DNA of 43,892 nucleotides from Alphaproteobacteria bacterium (GTDB lineage: Bacteria; Pseudomonadota; Alphaproteobacteria; Reyranellales; JAQSWP01), in contig JAQSWP010000007.1 in the NCBI GenBank assembly GCA_029266575.1, forward strand, positions 1 through 43,892, written 5' to 3'. Positions 24,314 to 35,049 of this stretch are shown here, piece after piece. Positions within the stretch are counted from its first letter, which is position 1. Each line of letters begins with the position of its first letter. Made by a program: the position numbers and the translations under genes. The notes below the pieces were generated by a model, which saw only the letters and a list, made by a program, of their open reading frames with translations, was not told the origin of the DNA and ran no database searches.

Positions 24314-25912
24314 ATGAAGATGGGACGGACAATGGGGCTGTGGCGCGCATTGCTGCTGGCGCTGTGTTTGCTGGGCATCGGCTCGGTGGCCCGGGCGCAA
24401 TCGATCGAACCGGCGCTGCCGCTGCTGGCGTCCAGCAGTTATTCCGACATCGAAAAAGGCATCGAGACGCTGGCGGCTTCCGGCCATGCCCATGCCCTCA
24501 CGATTTTGCAGGCCTTGGCGGACAGCAAGCTGTTCGTCGGCGCCGACAAGGCAGTCATCCAGAGCGCCGATGGCAAGTTCACCGATGCCAAGAGCGGGCA
24601 AGCGGCGGTCAATGCACAAGGGCTGACTGCGCCGCGCGTCAACAACCGCATCCGGCGCGCCATTGATGCGGCGATGGGCACGCTCACAATCAAGTCGCCC
24701 GATCCGGCCAAGCGGCTGGAGGCGGCAGCTTCGGTGTTCAAGACGCGCGATCTTGCGGCGCGGCCGCTGATCGAGACGGCGCTGGCCAAGGAAACCGATT
24801 CCCGCGTGCGCCGCGCCTTCGAGCAAGCGCGCGCCGCGCTGATCCTGGCCGACAAGGCGTCCGACGCCGACAAGCTCGCTGCCATCGCCATCCTGGCCGA
24901 TCGCGGCGATCAGGACGCGCGCGCCATTTTGGCGGCGGTTAACGATGCTTCGCCTGCGGTGACTGCGGCGGCCAAATCCGCCGTCGAGCGCATCGATTCG
25001 ACGCTGGCGATCTGGAATGCGGTGCAGAGCGTCTATTACGGCATCTCGCTGGGCTCGGTGCTGCTGCTGGCCGCCATTGGGCTGGCCATCACCTTTGGCG
25101 TCATGGGCGTCATCAACATGGCCCATGGCGAGATGGTGATGCTAGGCGCCTACACGACGTTCGCCGTGCAGGAGATCATCCGCACCTCAATGCCCAGCCT
25201 GTTCGACTGGTCGCTAGCCATCGCGCTGCCTCTGGCGTTCCTTGTTTCCGGCGGCGTCGGCATGGCGATCGAGCGCGGCATCATCCGCTTCCTCTACGGC
25301 CGTCCGCTGGAAACCCTGCTGGCCACCTTCGGCCTGTCGCTGATTCTGCAGCAGGCGGTGCGCACGATTTTCGGCGCCAACAACCGTGAGGTCGGCAATC
25401 CGTCCTGGATGTCGGGTGCGTTCGAGCTCGGCGGGCTTACGCTGACCTATAACCGCATGTGGATCATCGTCTTCTCGATCGTGGTGCTGGCGGCGCTGAT
25501 GGTGCTGCTGCGGCGCACCGCGTTCGGCCTGCAGATGCGGGCGGTGACGCAGAACAGGCGTATGGCCGCCTCCATGGGCATTCGCACGTCGTGGGTCGAC
25601 TGTCTCACCTTCGGCCTGGGTTCGGGCATTGCCGGCATTGCCGGCGTGGCGCTGAGCCAGATCGACAATGTCAGCCCCAATCTGGGCCAAGGCTACATTA
25701 TCGACAGTTTCATGGTCGTGGTGTTCGGCGGCGTCGGCAATCTCTGGGGCACCCTGGTCGGCGCGCTGTCGCTGGGCATCGCCAATAAATTGCTCGAGCC
25801 GATGGCGGGTGCGGTGCTGGGCAAGATCATCGTGCTGGTGCTGATCGTGCTGTTCATTCAGCGCAAGCCGCGCGGGCTGTTCCCACTCAAGGGCAGGGCG
25901 GCCGAAGCATGA
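24314..25912 (+). CDS. urtB: Urea ABC transporter permease UrtB
   Basis: 532 residues; starts at ATG 24314, 24320 or 24332 are all possible. A signal-like segment (ALLLALCLLGIGSVARA) is followed by an alpha-helical periplasmic part of about 190 residues (repeats like KRLEAAASVFKTRDLAARPLIETALAKETD), then the LivH-type permease from about residue 230: GVMGVINMAHGEMVMLGAY, GVGMAIERGIIRFLYGRPLETLLATFGLSLILQQ, GIRTSWVDCLTFGLGSGIAGIAGVAL and VVFGGVGNLWGTLVGAL. This N-terminal extension is usual for long UrtB. The stop overlaps the urtC start by four bases. Confidence 0.95.
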   Translation: MKMGRTMGLWRALLLALCLLGIGSVARAQSIEPALPLLASSSYSDIEKGIETLAASGHAHALTILQALADSKLFVGADKAVIQSADGKFTDAKSGQAAVNAQGLTAPRVNNRIRRAIDAAMGTLTIKSPDPAKRLEAAASVFKTRDLAARPLIETALAKETDSRVRRAFEQARAALILADKASDADKLAAIAILADRGDQDARAILAAVNDASPAVTAAAKSAVERIDSTLAIWNAVQSVYYGISLGSVLLLAAIGLAITFGVMGVINMAHGEMVMLGAYTTFAVQEIIRTSMPSLFDWSLAIALPLAFLVSGGVGMAIERGIIRFLYGRPLETLLATFGLSLILQQAVRTIFGANNREVGNPSWMSGAFELGGLTLTYNRMWIIVFSIVVLAALMVLLRRTAFGLQMRAVTQNRRMAASMGIRTSWVDCLTFGLGSGIAGIAGVALSQIDNVSPNLGQGYIIDSFMVVVFGGVGNLWGTLVGALSLGIANKLLEPMAGAVLGKIIVLVLIVLFIQRKPRGLFPLKGRAAEA

Positions 25913-27060
25913 TCTTCGCCCGCTTCATCGCCAACGACCGGCTGCTGATCGGCTTCATCGCGGTCCTGTTCGGGATCACGACGCTGCTGATCGTCGGCAA
26001 TCTCGCCTTCGCGCCCGGCTCGGCGCTGCACGTGCCGACCTATGTCATCGCACTTTACGGCAAATATCTCTGCTATGCGCTCTTGGCGCTGTCGGTCGAT
26101 CTAGTCTGGGGTCAGGTCGGCATTCTTTCGCTGGGCCATGGCGCCTTCTTCGCGCTGGGCGGCTACGCCATGGGCATGTACCTGATGCGCCAGATCGGCC
26201 CGCGTGGCGTCTACGCGCATCCGGTGCTGCCCGATTTCATGGTGTTCCTGAACTACAAGGAGCTGCCCTGGTTCTGGCACGGCATGGATATGTTCTGGTT
26301 CGCCATGATCATGGTGATGCTGGTGCCGGGCCTGCTGGCCTTCGTGTTCGGCTGGCTGACCTTCAGAAGCCGCGTCACCGGCGTCTATCTCTCGATCATC
26401 ACCCAGGCGCTGACCTTCGCCATGCTGCTGGCCTTCTTCCGCAACGACATGGGCTTCGGCGGCAATAACGGCATGACCGACTTCAAGGACATCCTTGGTT
26501 TCAACGTGCAGGCCGACGGCACGCGCGCCGGGTTGCTGGCGGCCAGCGCCATCTTCCTGGCGTTGGGCTTCTTCGCCGCCCGTGTGCTGCAACGCTCGCG
26601 CTTCGGCAAAGTGCTGGTGGCAATCCGCGACGCCGAAAGCCGCACGCGCTTCCTGGGTTATCGGGTCGAGCATTACAAGCTGGCCGTTTTCACCTTCTCT
26701 GCCGTGATGGCGGGCATTGCCGGCGCGCTCTATGTGCCGCAGGTCGGCATCATCAATCCCGGCGAATTCGCGCCGGCCAACTCGATCGAAGCCGTGATCT
26801 GGGTGGCGGTCGGCGGACGCGGCACGCTGGTCGGCGCGGTGATCGGCGCCATATTGGTGAATTTCGGCAAGACGCTGTTCACCGGCGTACTGCCTGAGCT
26901 GTGGCTGTTCGCGCTGGGCGGGTTGTTCGTCTTCGTCACCTTGTTCATGCCCAAGGGCGTGGTTGGCTCGCTGCCAGTGTGGTCTTCCTGGCTGAAGCGG
27001 CGTCTGCTGCCGTCGAAAGTCGATGTGCCGCCGCCCGTAACGGTGCAGGCAGGGGAATAG
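25909..27060 (+). CDS. urtC: Urea ABC transporter permease UrtC
   Basis: 383 residues, a LivM-type permease with about ten membrane helices. Markers: LVWGQVGILSLGHGAFFALGGYAMGMYLM, RVTGVYLSIITQALTFAMLLAFFRNDMGFGGNNGMTDFKDI and AVGGRGTLVGAVIGAILVNFGKT. It forms the inner-membrane channel with UrtB. Its start overlaps urtB (ATGA at 25909-25912) and urtD starts three bases after its stop. Confidence 0.95.
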   Translation: MIFARFIANDRLLIGFIAVLFGITTLLIVGNLAFAPGSALHVPTYVIALYGKYLCYALLALSVDLVWGQVGILSLGHGAFFALGGYAMGMYLMRQIGPRGVYAHPVLPDFMVFLNYKELPWFWHGMDMFWFAMIMVMLVPGLLAFVFGWLTFRSRVTGVYLSIITQALTFAMLLAFFRNDMGFGGNNGMTDFKDILGFNVQADGTRAGLLAASAIFLALGFFAARVLQRSRFGKVLVAIRDAESRTRFLGYRVEHYKLAVFTFSAVMAGIAGALYVPQVGIINPGEFAPANSIEAVIWVAVGGRGTLVGAVIGAILVNFGKTLFTGVLPELWLFALGGLFVFVTLFMPKGVVGSLPVWSSWLKRRLLPSKVDVPPPVTVQAGE

Positions 27061-27063
27061 GCG

Positions 27064-27831
27064 ATGAATGCGATCAGCGACAGCCCGCGCAAGATCGACC
27101 CGCTGCTCTATCTCGATGGCGTGCAGGTCAGCTTCGACGGCTTCAAGGCGCTCAACAATCTGTCGCTGGTGGTCGAGCCCGGCGAGATGCGTGCGGTGAT
27201 CGGACCCAACGGCGCCGGCAAGACCACGATGATGGACGTCATCACCGGCAAGACGCGGCCGGATGCCGGCAAGGTGTTCTTCAGAGGCGATATCGATCTC
27301 ACGAAAAAAGACGAAGCCGACATCGCGCAGCTCGGCATCGGCCGCAAGTTCCAGAAGCCGACCGTGTTCGAGAGCCACACCGTCTACGACAATCTGCTGC
27401 TGGCGCTGGCCGGCTTGCGTGGTCCGACGGCGGTGCTGTTCGCGCGGGAGCGGGCGGACGAACGGCGGAGGCTGGAAGAGCTGTTGGGCATCGTCAAGCT
27501 GTGCGATTCGCGACACCGGCTGGCGGCCGAGTTGTCGCATGGGCAGAAGCAGTGGCTGGAAATCGGCATGCTGTTGGCACAGGAGCCCAAGCTGCTGCTA
27601 GTGGACGAGCCGGTGGCGGGCATGACCGATGCCGAAACCGAGGAGACCGCATACCTGCTGCGCGAGATCAACAAGACACGCACTGTGGTGGTGGTTGAGC
27701 ACGACATGACGTTCGTGCGGGCGCTGGGCGTCAAGGTGACCTGCCTGCACGAAGGCTCCGTGCTGGCCGAGGGCAGCCTCGATGCCGTCAGCGCCAACCA
27801 ACGCGTCGTCGAAGTCTATCTGGGGCGCTGA
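27064..27831 (+). CDS. urtD: Urea ABC transporter ATP-binding protein UrtD
   Basis: 255 residues with Walker A GPNGAGKTT (about 47-55), the Q-loop region IGRKFQKPTVFE, signature LSHGQKQWLEIG, Walker B LLLVDEPVAGM and the H-loop VVVEHDM. The signature LSHGQ is the LivG/UrtD variant. It powers UrtBC with UrtE. The gene lies two bases before urtE. Confidence 0.95.
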   Translation: MNAISDSPRKIDPLLYLDGVQVSFDGFKALNNLSLVVEPGEMRAVIGPNGAGKTTMMDVITGKTRPDAGKVFFRGDIDLTKKDEADIAQLGIGRKFQKPTVFESHTVYDNLLLALAGLRGPTAVLFARERADERRRLEELLGIVKLCDSRHRLAAELSHGQKQWLEIGMLLAQEPKLLLVDEPVAGMTDAETEETAYLLREINKTRTVVVVEHDMTFVRALGVKVTCLHEGSVLAEGSLDAVSANQRVVEVYLGR

Positions 27832-27833
27832 TC

Positions 27834-28529
27834 ATGCTGAGCGTGCAGGGGATCGATCTCTATTATGGCGCGGCGCAGGCGCTGAAGCGCGTCTCGGTCG
27901 AGGCGTCGATCGGCGAGGTCACCTGCATCCTGGGGCGCAATGGCGTGGGCAAGACCAGCCTGCTGCGCGCGGTCACCGGCATCCAGCCGGTGCGCAACGG
28001 GTCGATCGCCTGGGACGGGCAGGACATCACCAAGCTCTCATCGGTCGAGCGGGCGCGGCGCGGCATCGCCTATGTGCCTCAGGGCCGCGACATCTTTCCG
28101 CTGCTGACGGTGAAGGAAAATCTCGAGACCGGCTTTGCCATCCTGCCGCGCGGCGAACGCAAGATCCCGGATGAAATCTACGACCTGTTCCCGGTCTTGA
28201 AGACTATGCTACGCCGGCGCGGCGGCGATCTGTCGGGCGGGCAGCAGCAACAACTCGCCATCGCGCGCGCGCTGATCATGAAGCCCAAGCTGCTGGTGCT
28301 GGACGAGCCAACCGAGGGCATCCAGCCCTCGATCATCAAGGACATCGGCCGGGTGATCGATCTGTTGCGCGGGCGGGGGCAAATGGCCATCCTGCTGGTC
28401 GAGCAGTATTTCGATTTCGCGCGCGATCTTGCCCAGCGTTTCGCCGTCATGGATCGCGGCGAGATCGTGCTGGCCGGCGCCAGGGAAGACCTCAATGAAG
28501 GCGACGTCCGCCGCCATCTCACCGTTTGA
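27834..28529 (+). CDS. urtE: Urea ABC transporter ATP-binding protein UrtE
   Basis: 231 residues with Walker A GRNGVGKTS (about 34-42), signature LSGGQQQQLAIARAL, Walker B LLVLDEPTEGIQPS and the H-loop-like LLVEQYFDFA. The last 35 bases overlap the 5' end of ureD if ureD starts at ATG 28495. This joins the uptake and urease parts into one transcription unit. Confidence 0.95.
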   Translation: MLSVQGIDLYYGAAQALKRVSVEASIGEVTCILGRNGVGKTSLLRAVTGIQPVRNGSIAWDGQDITKLSSVERARRGIAYVPQGRDIFPLLTVKENLETGFAILPRGERKIPDEIYDLFPVLKTMLRRRGGDLSGGQQQQLAIARALIMKPKLLVLDEPTEGIQPSIIKDIGRVIDLLRGRGQMAILLVEQYFDFARDLAQRFAVMDRGEIVLAGAREDLNEGDVRRHLTV

Positions 28530-29364
28530 ACCGGTCTCGTCTTCGTCCGCTGGCTTGCTGCCGCGCGCGCAGGGGGAATTGCGCCTGGGCTTCAAGCGGC
28601 GCGGCGCGCTGACCGTGCTCGACACACTCTACCAGCAAGGCTGCGCCAAGGCGCGGCTGCCCAATGTTGAGGAGAATGGCTGGAAGAGCGCCGTTGCCAT
28701 CAACACCTCCGGCGGGTTGACCGGCGGCGATCGGCTGGCGATCGCGGTCGACTGGCGCCAAGGCGCGCAGGCGCTGGTGGCGGGGCAGGCGGCGGAGAAA
28801 ATCTATCGTGCGTCCTCGGGCACGGCGCAGGTGCGCACGCGCCTGACCGTCGGCGCGGCGGCGCAGGCCGAATGGCTGCCGCAGGAAACTATCCTCTTTA
28901 ACAATGCCGCGCTGGATCGCGACACCATCGTCACCTTGATGCCCGATAGTCGCTTCCTCGGCATCGAGGCCGTGGTGCTGGGCCGCGAGGCGATGGGCGA
29001 GAGCGTGCAGCAAGGATCGTTGCGCGATGCCTGGCGCATTCATCGCGGCGGCAGGCTGATCTATGCCGATGTGATCTCGGTGCATGGCGATATCGCGCAG
29101 CGTTTTGCCCGCACCGCCATTGCCGGTGGCGCGCGGGCTTTCGCCACCATCCTGCATGTCGCACCCGATGCCGAGCGCAAGCTCGAGGCGGTGCGGGCGG
29201 CGATCGAAGAATTGGAAGAAGCGCAGGCCGGTGCGTCGTGCTGGGACGGGTTGCTGGCGGTGCGTCTTGTGGCGCGCGACGGCGAGGCTTTGCTGGCTGC
29301 CATTCGTCGCGCATTGGAGCCGTTGCGCGAGGGGCGTGCGCTGCCGCGCGTCTGGAAATGCTGA
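28495..29364 (+). CDS. ureD: Urease accessory protein UreD
   Basis: 289 residues from ATG 28495 (CAGGGAAG just ahead), which lies inside urtE; a TTG at 28552-28554 (LLPRAQGELRL) would avoid the overlap. The family pattern is QGELRLGFKRRGALTVLDTLYQQGCAKARLPN, TSGGLTGGDRLAIAVDWRQGAQALVAGQAAEKIYRAS, AEWLPQETILFNNAALDRDT and LGREAMGE. UreD docks on the UreABC apoprotein and, with UreF and UreG, guides nickel and CO2 into the active site. Confidence 0.94.
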   Translation: MKATSAAISPFEPVSSSSAGLLPRAQGELRLGFKRRGALTVLDTLYQQGCAKARLPNVEENGWKSAVAINTSGGLTGGDRLAIAVDWRQGAQALVAGQAAEKIYRASSGTAQVRTRLTVGAAAQAEWLPQETILFNNAALDRDTIVTLMPDSRFLGIEAVVLGREAMGESVQQGSLRDAWRIHRGGRLIYADVISVHGDIAQRFARTAIAGGARAFATILHVAPDAERKLEAVRAAIEELEEAQAGASCWDGLLAVRLVARDGEALLAAIRRALEPLREGRALPRVWKC

Positions 29365-29376
29365 GGGAGGAATGAC

Positions 29377-29679
29377 GTGAATCTCAGTCCCCGCGAGAAG
29401 GACAAATTGCTGATCGCCATGGCGGCGATGGTAGCGCGCCGCCGGCTGGAACGCGGCGTCAAGCTGAACTATCCCGAAGCCATCGCGCTGATCTCCGATT
29501 TCGTCACCGAAGGCGCGCGCGACGGCCGCTCCGTCGCCGATTTGATGGATGCCGGCAGCCGCGTGCTGACGCGGGCGCAGGTGATGGACGGGATAGCCGA
29601 GATGATCCACGACGTGCAGGTCGAGGCGACGTTTCCCGATGGCACCAAGCTGGTGACCGTCCACGAACCGATCCGTTGA
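29377..29679 (+). CDS. ureA: Urease gamma subunit UreA
   Basis: 100 residues, exactly the size of the family. GTG start at 29377 with GGGAGG ahead. [50 protein letters not shown] and the [20 protein letters not shown] end are hallmark sequences. It is one of the three structural subunits of the (alpha-beta-gamma)3 nickel enzyme. Confidence 0.97.
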   Translation: MNLSPREKDKLLIAMAAMVARRRLERGVKLNYPEAIALISDFVTEGARDGRSVADLMDAGSRVLTRAQVMDGIAEMIHDVQVEATFPDGTKLVTVHEPIR

Positions 29680-29692
29680 GGAGCGCCCGCAC

Positions 29693-30007
29693 ATGATCCC
29701 AGGCGAAATCTTTCCCGCTGCCGGCGATATCGAAATCAATGCCGGGCTCGAGGCTATCGCGGTGACCGTCGCCAATACCGGCGACCGGCCGATCCAGGTC
29801 GGCAGCCACTACCATTTCTTCGAGACCAACCCGGCTTTGTCGTTCGATCGTGAAAAAGCGCGAGGCATGCGGCTCGACATCGCGTCGGGCACGGCGGTGC
29901 GTTTCGAGCCGGGGCAGAAACGGGAGATCAGGCTGGTGCCGTTCCGCGGCAAGCGCGAGATCTGGGGTTTTCGCCAGGACGTCATGGGCAAGCTGGACAA
30001 GGCATAG
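29693..30007 (+). CDS. ureB: Urease beta subunit UreB
   Basis: 104 residues; the start has GAGGAG about nine bases ahead. Motifs: [46 protein letters not shown] and [26 protein letters not shown] small structural subunit that packs on UreC. 13 bases after ureA and 12 before ureC. Confidence 0.97.
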   Translation: MIPGEIFPAAGDIEINAGLEAIAVTVANTGDRPIQVGSHYHFFETNPALSFDREKARGMRLDIASGTAVRFEPGQKREIRLVPFRGKREIWGFRQDVMGKLDKA

Positions 30008-30019
30008 GAGCAGACCGTC

Positions 30020-31732
<1,713 letters not shown>

Positions 31733-31734
31733 CC

Positions 31735-32247
31735 ATGAAGCGCGCCAACACCATCATCCCCGCTTTCACCCTGGCCAAAAGAACGGTCGAGGCGGCGTCC
31801 GATCGCGTGGTGCTGGATCACGACATGCGCCATCGCCGCCGCATCGTGCTGCGCACCGTGTCGGGGGTGGAGTTCCTGCTCGACCTGAAGCAGGCCACGA
31901 CCTTGCGCCATGGCGATTCGCTGGTGCTCGAAGACGGGCAGGTGATCGTGGTCGAAGCAGCGCCGGAGAAACTGGTCGAGATCCAGGCCGACGATGCCGA
32001 CGCGCTGATGCGCATCGCCTGGCATCTGGGCAACCGGCATCTGCCGACGCAGCTCATGGGCGATCGCATCCGCATACGCTTCGACCATGTCATCGTCGAC
32101 ATGGTGAAGGGGTTGGGTGGCGCCGTGCGCGAGGTGATGGCCGCGTTCGATCCCGAAGGCGGCGCGTACGGCTTCGGCACGACGATGGGCCATCATCACG
32201 GCCATGGTCATGATCACGACCATCCGCACGGGCACAAACATGACTGA
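31735..32247 (+). CDS. ureE: Urease accessory protein UreE (nickel chaperone)
   Basis: 170 residues. Core features: [35 protein letters not shown] and [13 protein letters not shown]. The last 20 residues form a histidine-rich tail with ten histidines ([20 protein letters not shown]), which binds nickel. UreE delivers nickel to UreG. The stop overlaps the ureF start by eight bases. Confidence 0.96.
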   Translation: MKRANTIIPAFTLAKRTVEAASDRVVLDHDMRHRRRIVLRTVSGVEFLLDLKQATTLRHGDSLVLEDGQVIVVEAAPEKLVEIQADDADALMRIAWHLGNRHLPTQLMGDRIRIRFDHVIVDMVKGLGGAVREVMAAFDPEGGAYGFGTTMGHHHGHGHDHDHPHGHKHD

Positions 32248-32905
32248 CGGAGCGCTCTATCGGCTGATGGCGTGGCTGTCGCCCGGCTATCCGGTGGGCG
32301 CGTTCTCGCATTCCAACGGGCTGGAATGGGCGGTCGAGACGCAGTTGGTGCGCGATCGCCTGACCTTGATCGAGTGGCTGCAGGACGTGCTGCATCACGG
32401 CAATGGCTGGAACGATGCGGTGCTGTTCGTGCATGCCCATCGCGCGGCCAGCGAAGGCGACGGCTTGCGCCTGCGCGGCACCGCGTTGCTGGCGGCTGCC
32501 GCCAATCCCGGCCGCGAGCGGCGGCTGGAGACGGTGGCGCAGGGCGCTGCTTTCCGCCGCATCTCACGCGATGCCTGGCCGGCGCCGGGTCTAGACCTGC
32601 TCGACGACATCGACGATTCGGATCTGGCCTATCCCGTGATCGTCGCAACCCTGGCGGCCAGCCATGGCGTGGCTCTGCCGGAATCGCTGGCGGCCTATTT
32701 GCATGCGGTGCTGGCCAATATCGTATCGGCGGCGCAGCGACTGGTGCCGCTGGGCCAGACCGACGGGCAGCGCGCCATTGCCGCCTTGATGCAAGACGTC
32801 GAAACGGTTGCGGCGAAAGCGCTGGCGCTGGGCGGCTGCACGCTCGCCGCCGATCTCGCCGCCCTGCAACACGAAACCCAATACACGAGGTTGTTCCGCA
32901 CATGA
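32240..32905 (+). CDS. ureF: Urease accessory protein UreF
   Basis: 221 residues from ATG 32240 inside the ureE tail. The family start [28 protein letters not shown] is clear, as are [13 protein letters not shown] and [27 protein letters not shown]. UreF works as a GTPase-activating-like partner of UreG in the UreDFG complex. The stop overlaps the ureG start (ATGA at 32902-32905). Confidence 0.95.
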   Translation: MTDGALYRLMAWLSPGYPVGAFSHSNGLEWAVETQLVRDRLTLIEWLQDVLHHGNGWNDAVLFVHAHRAASEGDGLRLRGTALLAAAANPGRERRLETVAQGAAFRRISRDAWPAPGLDLLDDIDDSDLAYPVIVATLAASHGVALPESLAAYLHAVLANIVSAAQRLVPLGQTDGQRAIAALMQDVETVAAKALALGGCTLAADLAALQHETQYTRLFRT

Positions 32906-33531
32906 GCACGAGAAACAATGGCCCGCTGCGGGTCGGCGTTGGCGGCCCGGTGGGATCGGGCAAGACGGCGCTGATGGATGCGCTGTGCAAATATTTCCGC
33001 GAGCGCTACGACATCGCCGCCATCACCAACGACATCTACACCAAGGAAGACGCCGAGTTCCTGACCCGCGCCGGCTCGCTGGTGCCCGAGCGCATCATCG
33101 GCGTGGAGACCGGCGGCTGTCCGCACACGGCGATTCGCGAGGACGCTTCCATTAATTTGGCGGCGGTGGCCGAGATGAACCGGCGCTTTCCCACGCTCGA
33201 CCTGGTGTTGATCGAATCGGGCGGCGACAACCTTGCTGCCACCTTCAGCCCGGAATTGGCCGACATCACGCTCTACGTCATCGACGTATCGGCCGGCGAC
33301 AAGATCCCGCGCAAGGGCGGGCCCGGCATCACGCGCTCAGACATGCTGATCATCAACAAGATCGACCTGGCGCCATTGGTTGGCGCCAGCCTCGAGGTGA
33401 TGGATCGCGATGCCAAGAAAATGCGCGGCAGCCGGCCCTTCGTCTTCGCAAACATCAAAGCGGGCAAGGGCGTGGCCGAAATCGCAAGCTTCATCGAAAA
33501 ATCCGGCGGCCTGACCGCCAAGGCCGCTTGA
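32902..33531 (+). CDS. ureG: Urease accessory GTPase UreG
   Basis: 209 residues. P-loop GPVGSGKT (15-22), [13 protein letters not shown], the nickel-binding CPH in [34 protein letters not shown] and [11 protein letters not shown]. UreG hydrolyses GTP to release nickel into urease. Start and stop overlap or abut its neighbours. Confidence 0.97.
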   Translation: MSTRNNGPLRVGVGGPVGSGKTALMDALCKYFRERYDIAAITNDIYTKEDAEFLTRAGSLVPERIIGVETGGCPHTAIREDASINLAAVAEMNRRFPTLDLVLIESGGDNLAATFSPELADITLYVIDVSAGDKIPRKGGPGITRSDMLIINKIDLAPLVGASLEVMDRDAKKMRGSRPFVFANIKAGKGVAEIASFIEKSGGLTAKAA

Positions 33532-33551
33532 GTTCAGAAGGGGACAGGATA

Positions 33552-34133
33552 ATGAAAAAGCAGACGGGATTTTCCGCTTTCGCGCTGGCGCTGACCTTTG
33601 CCTCGCCGGCTTTCGCGCATACCGGTCATGGCGATGTCGCCGGCTTCATGGCCGGGCTCGCGCATCCGGTATTCGGGCTGGATCATCTGCTGGCGATGGT
33701 GACGGTGGGCCTGTGGGCTGGGCTGGTCGGCGGGCGCTCGCTGTTTGTGTGGCCGGCGAGCTTCCTCGGCGCGATGCTTGGGGGTGGTGCGCTGGCGATG
33801 GGTGGCGTGATGCTGCCCGGTGTCGAGTTGGTGATCGCGGCCTCCGTCGTGGCGCTGGGTCTCGCGGTGGCGCTGGGATTGACGCCGCAGATCGTGCTGG
33901 GCGCGGCGCTGATTGCGTTGTTCGGCCTGGCGCATGGCCATGCGCATGGGCTGGAAGCGCCGGAGGCCGGCAGCGGCTTGGCCTATGCCGCCGGTTTCGT
34001 ACTAGCGACGGCAGGGCTGCATGGTCTGGGTCTGGTGGCGGTGCTGCTTAATCGCGCGCGCTTTGCCATCACGCCGACCCGCGTTCTGGGCGGGGCGGTT
34101 ATGCTGTCGGGCTTGGCGCTTATCGCAGGGTGA
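33552..34133 (+). CDS. ureJ: HupE/UreJ-family nickel permease-like membrane protein
   Basis: 193 residues from ATG 33552, 20 bases after ureG, with GGGGACAGG ahead. Signal peptide (FSAFALALTFASPAFA), then the family motif AHPVFGLDHLLAMVTVGLWAG and AHGHAHGLEAP, with about six hydrophobic helices. HupE/UreJ proteins occur next to hydrogenase or urease genes and are taken as nickel importers. The gene closes the urease unit. Confidence 0.88.
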   Translation: MKKQTGFSAFALALTFASPAFAHTGHGDVAGFMAGLAHPVFGLDHLLAMVTVGLWAGLVGGRSLFVWPASFLGAMLGGGALAMGGVMLPGVELVIAASVVALGLAVALGLTPQIVLGAALIALFGLAHGHAHGLEAPEAGSGLAYAAGFVLATAGLHGLGLVAVLLNRARFAITPTRVLGGAVMLSGLALIAG

Positions 34134-34142
34134 ACGCTTTCC

Positions 34143-34186
34143 TTCCTCCTGTGCGGGCGGCAAACTGACCGCCAGCACAGGAGGAA
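34143..34186 (+). promoter_or_regulatory. Hairpin that holds the ribosome-binding site of the SDR gene
   Basis: TTCCTCCTGTGC (34143-34154) pairs perfectly with GCACAGGAGGAA (34175-34186). Inside, GGCGG pairs with CCGCC around an eight-base loop. The right arm contains AGGAGG, the ribosome-binding site of the SDR start at 34190. When formed it would block translation; it could also slow or end transcription after ureJ. No T-run follows. Confidence 0.6.
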
Positions 34187-34189
34187 AAA

Positions 34190-34942
34190 ATGAAACTCGA
34201 CTTCACCGGCAGGAAAGTTGTCGTCTGCGGCGGCAGCCGTGGCATCGGCCGCTCGATCGCGCTGGCGTTTGCGCAAGGCGGCGCGGCGGTCTCGATCTGC
34301 GCCCGCAACAAGCAATCGCTCGATCATGCGGCGACCGATCTGGCCAAGGCGACCAAAGCCACGATCCACCATCTGCCCTGCGACCTGGCCAATGGCCCGC
34401 AAGTCACGTCCTACGTGAAGGCGGCGGCGGAAGCGCTGGGCGGCATCGACGTGCTGGTCAACAACGCCTCGGGCTTCGGTCGCACCGACGACGAGGAAGG
34501 CTGGAAACTGTCGCTCGACGTCGACGTGATGGCGAGCGTGCGCGCGAGCCTTGCCGCTATTCCCTATCTCGAGCAGGGCGGCGGCTCGATCATCCACATC
34601 TCGTCGATCTCCGGCCTGATGCCATCTCTGCGTACGCCGCCCTATGGCGCGGTGAAAGCGCTGTTGATCCAGTACACCAAGACGCAGGCGCTGGCCTTGG
34701 CGAAGAAGGGCGTGCGCGTGAATTGCATCGCGCCGGGTTCTATTGAGTTCGAGGGCGGCGTCTGGGACATGGCCAAGCAGCACAACCGCAAGCTCTATGA
34801 CGGCATCCTGGCCGGGATTCCGCACGGGCGGCTGGGCAAGCCGGAAGAGATCGCCAGCGTGGCGGCGTTCCTGGCTTCAGATCTGGCGAGTTGGGTGACG
34901 GGCCAGACCATCGTGGTCGATGGCGGGCAGATGCTGTCGTAA
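34190..34942 (+). CDS. Short-chain dehydrogenase/reductase (SDR) family
   Basis: 250 residues. Cofactor motif GGSRGIG (14-20), NNAS (91-94), catalytic S139, Y152 and K156 (YGAVK), and the C-terminal TIVVDGG. This is a classical SDR using NAD(P)H on an alcohol or ketone. The substrate is not fixed by the sequence; the insert GVWDMAKQHNRKLYDGIL is not diagnostic. It follows the urease genes on the same strand but with a 56-base gap and its own hairpin, so it may be controlled apart. Confidence 0.9.
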   Translation: MKLDFTGRKVVVCGGSRGIGRSIALAFAQGGAAVSICARNKQSLDHAATDLAKATKATIHHLPCDLANGPQVTSYVKAAAEALGGIDVLVNNASGFGRTDDEEGWKLSLDVDVMASVRASLAAIPYLEQGGGSIIHISSISGLMPSLRTPPYGAVKALLIQYTKTQALALAKKGVRVNCIAPGSIEFEGGVWDMAKQHNRKLYDGILAGIPHGRLGKPEEIASVAAFLASDLASWVTGQTIVVDGGQMLS

Positions 34943-34962
34943 AGCTGACGTAAGAGTCATTT

Positions 34963-35013
34963 CGGTACGCAGAATTGGAGCGGGGTTGGCACGTGCCACC
35001 CCGTTCTGTACCG
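34963..35013 (+). terminator. Hairpin between the SDR and TAXI genes
   Basis: CGGGGT-T-GGC, loop ACGT, GCCACCCCG gives a strong inner stem (34981-35003, one bulged T). Outer arms CGGTAC and AGAA pair with TTCT and GTACCG. It sits in the 107-base gap before the TAXI gene. It may end the SDR transcript; no T-run is seen. Confidence 0.5.
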
Positions 35014-35049
35014 TCTTCCGCAAATCAATTCATAAAGCGGGAGGAAACG

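Noticed and set aside
22764-24350. Minus-strand open frame (528 codons) over urtA
   Set aside because: Shadow of a well-supported urtA; His/Asp/Arg-rich without domain.
26101-27540. Minus-strand open frame over urtC/urtD
   Set aside because: Shadow frame without domain or ribosome-binding site.
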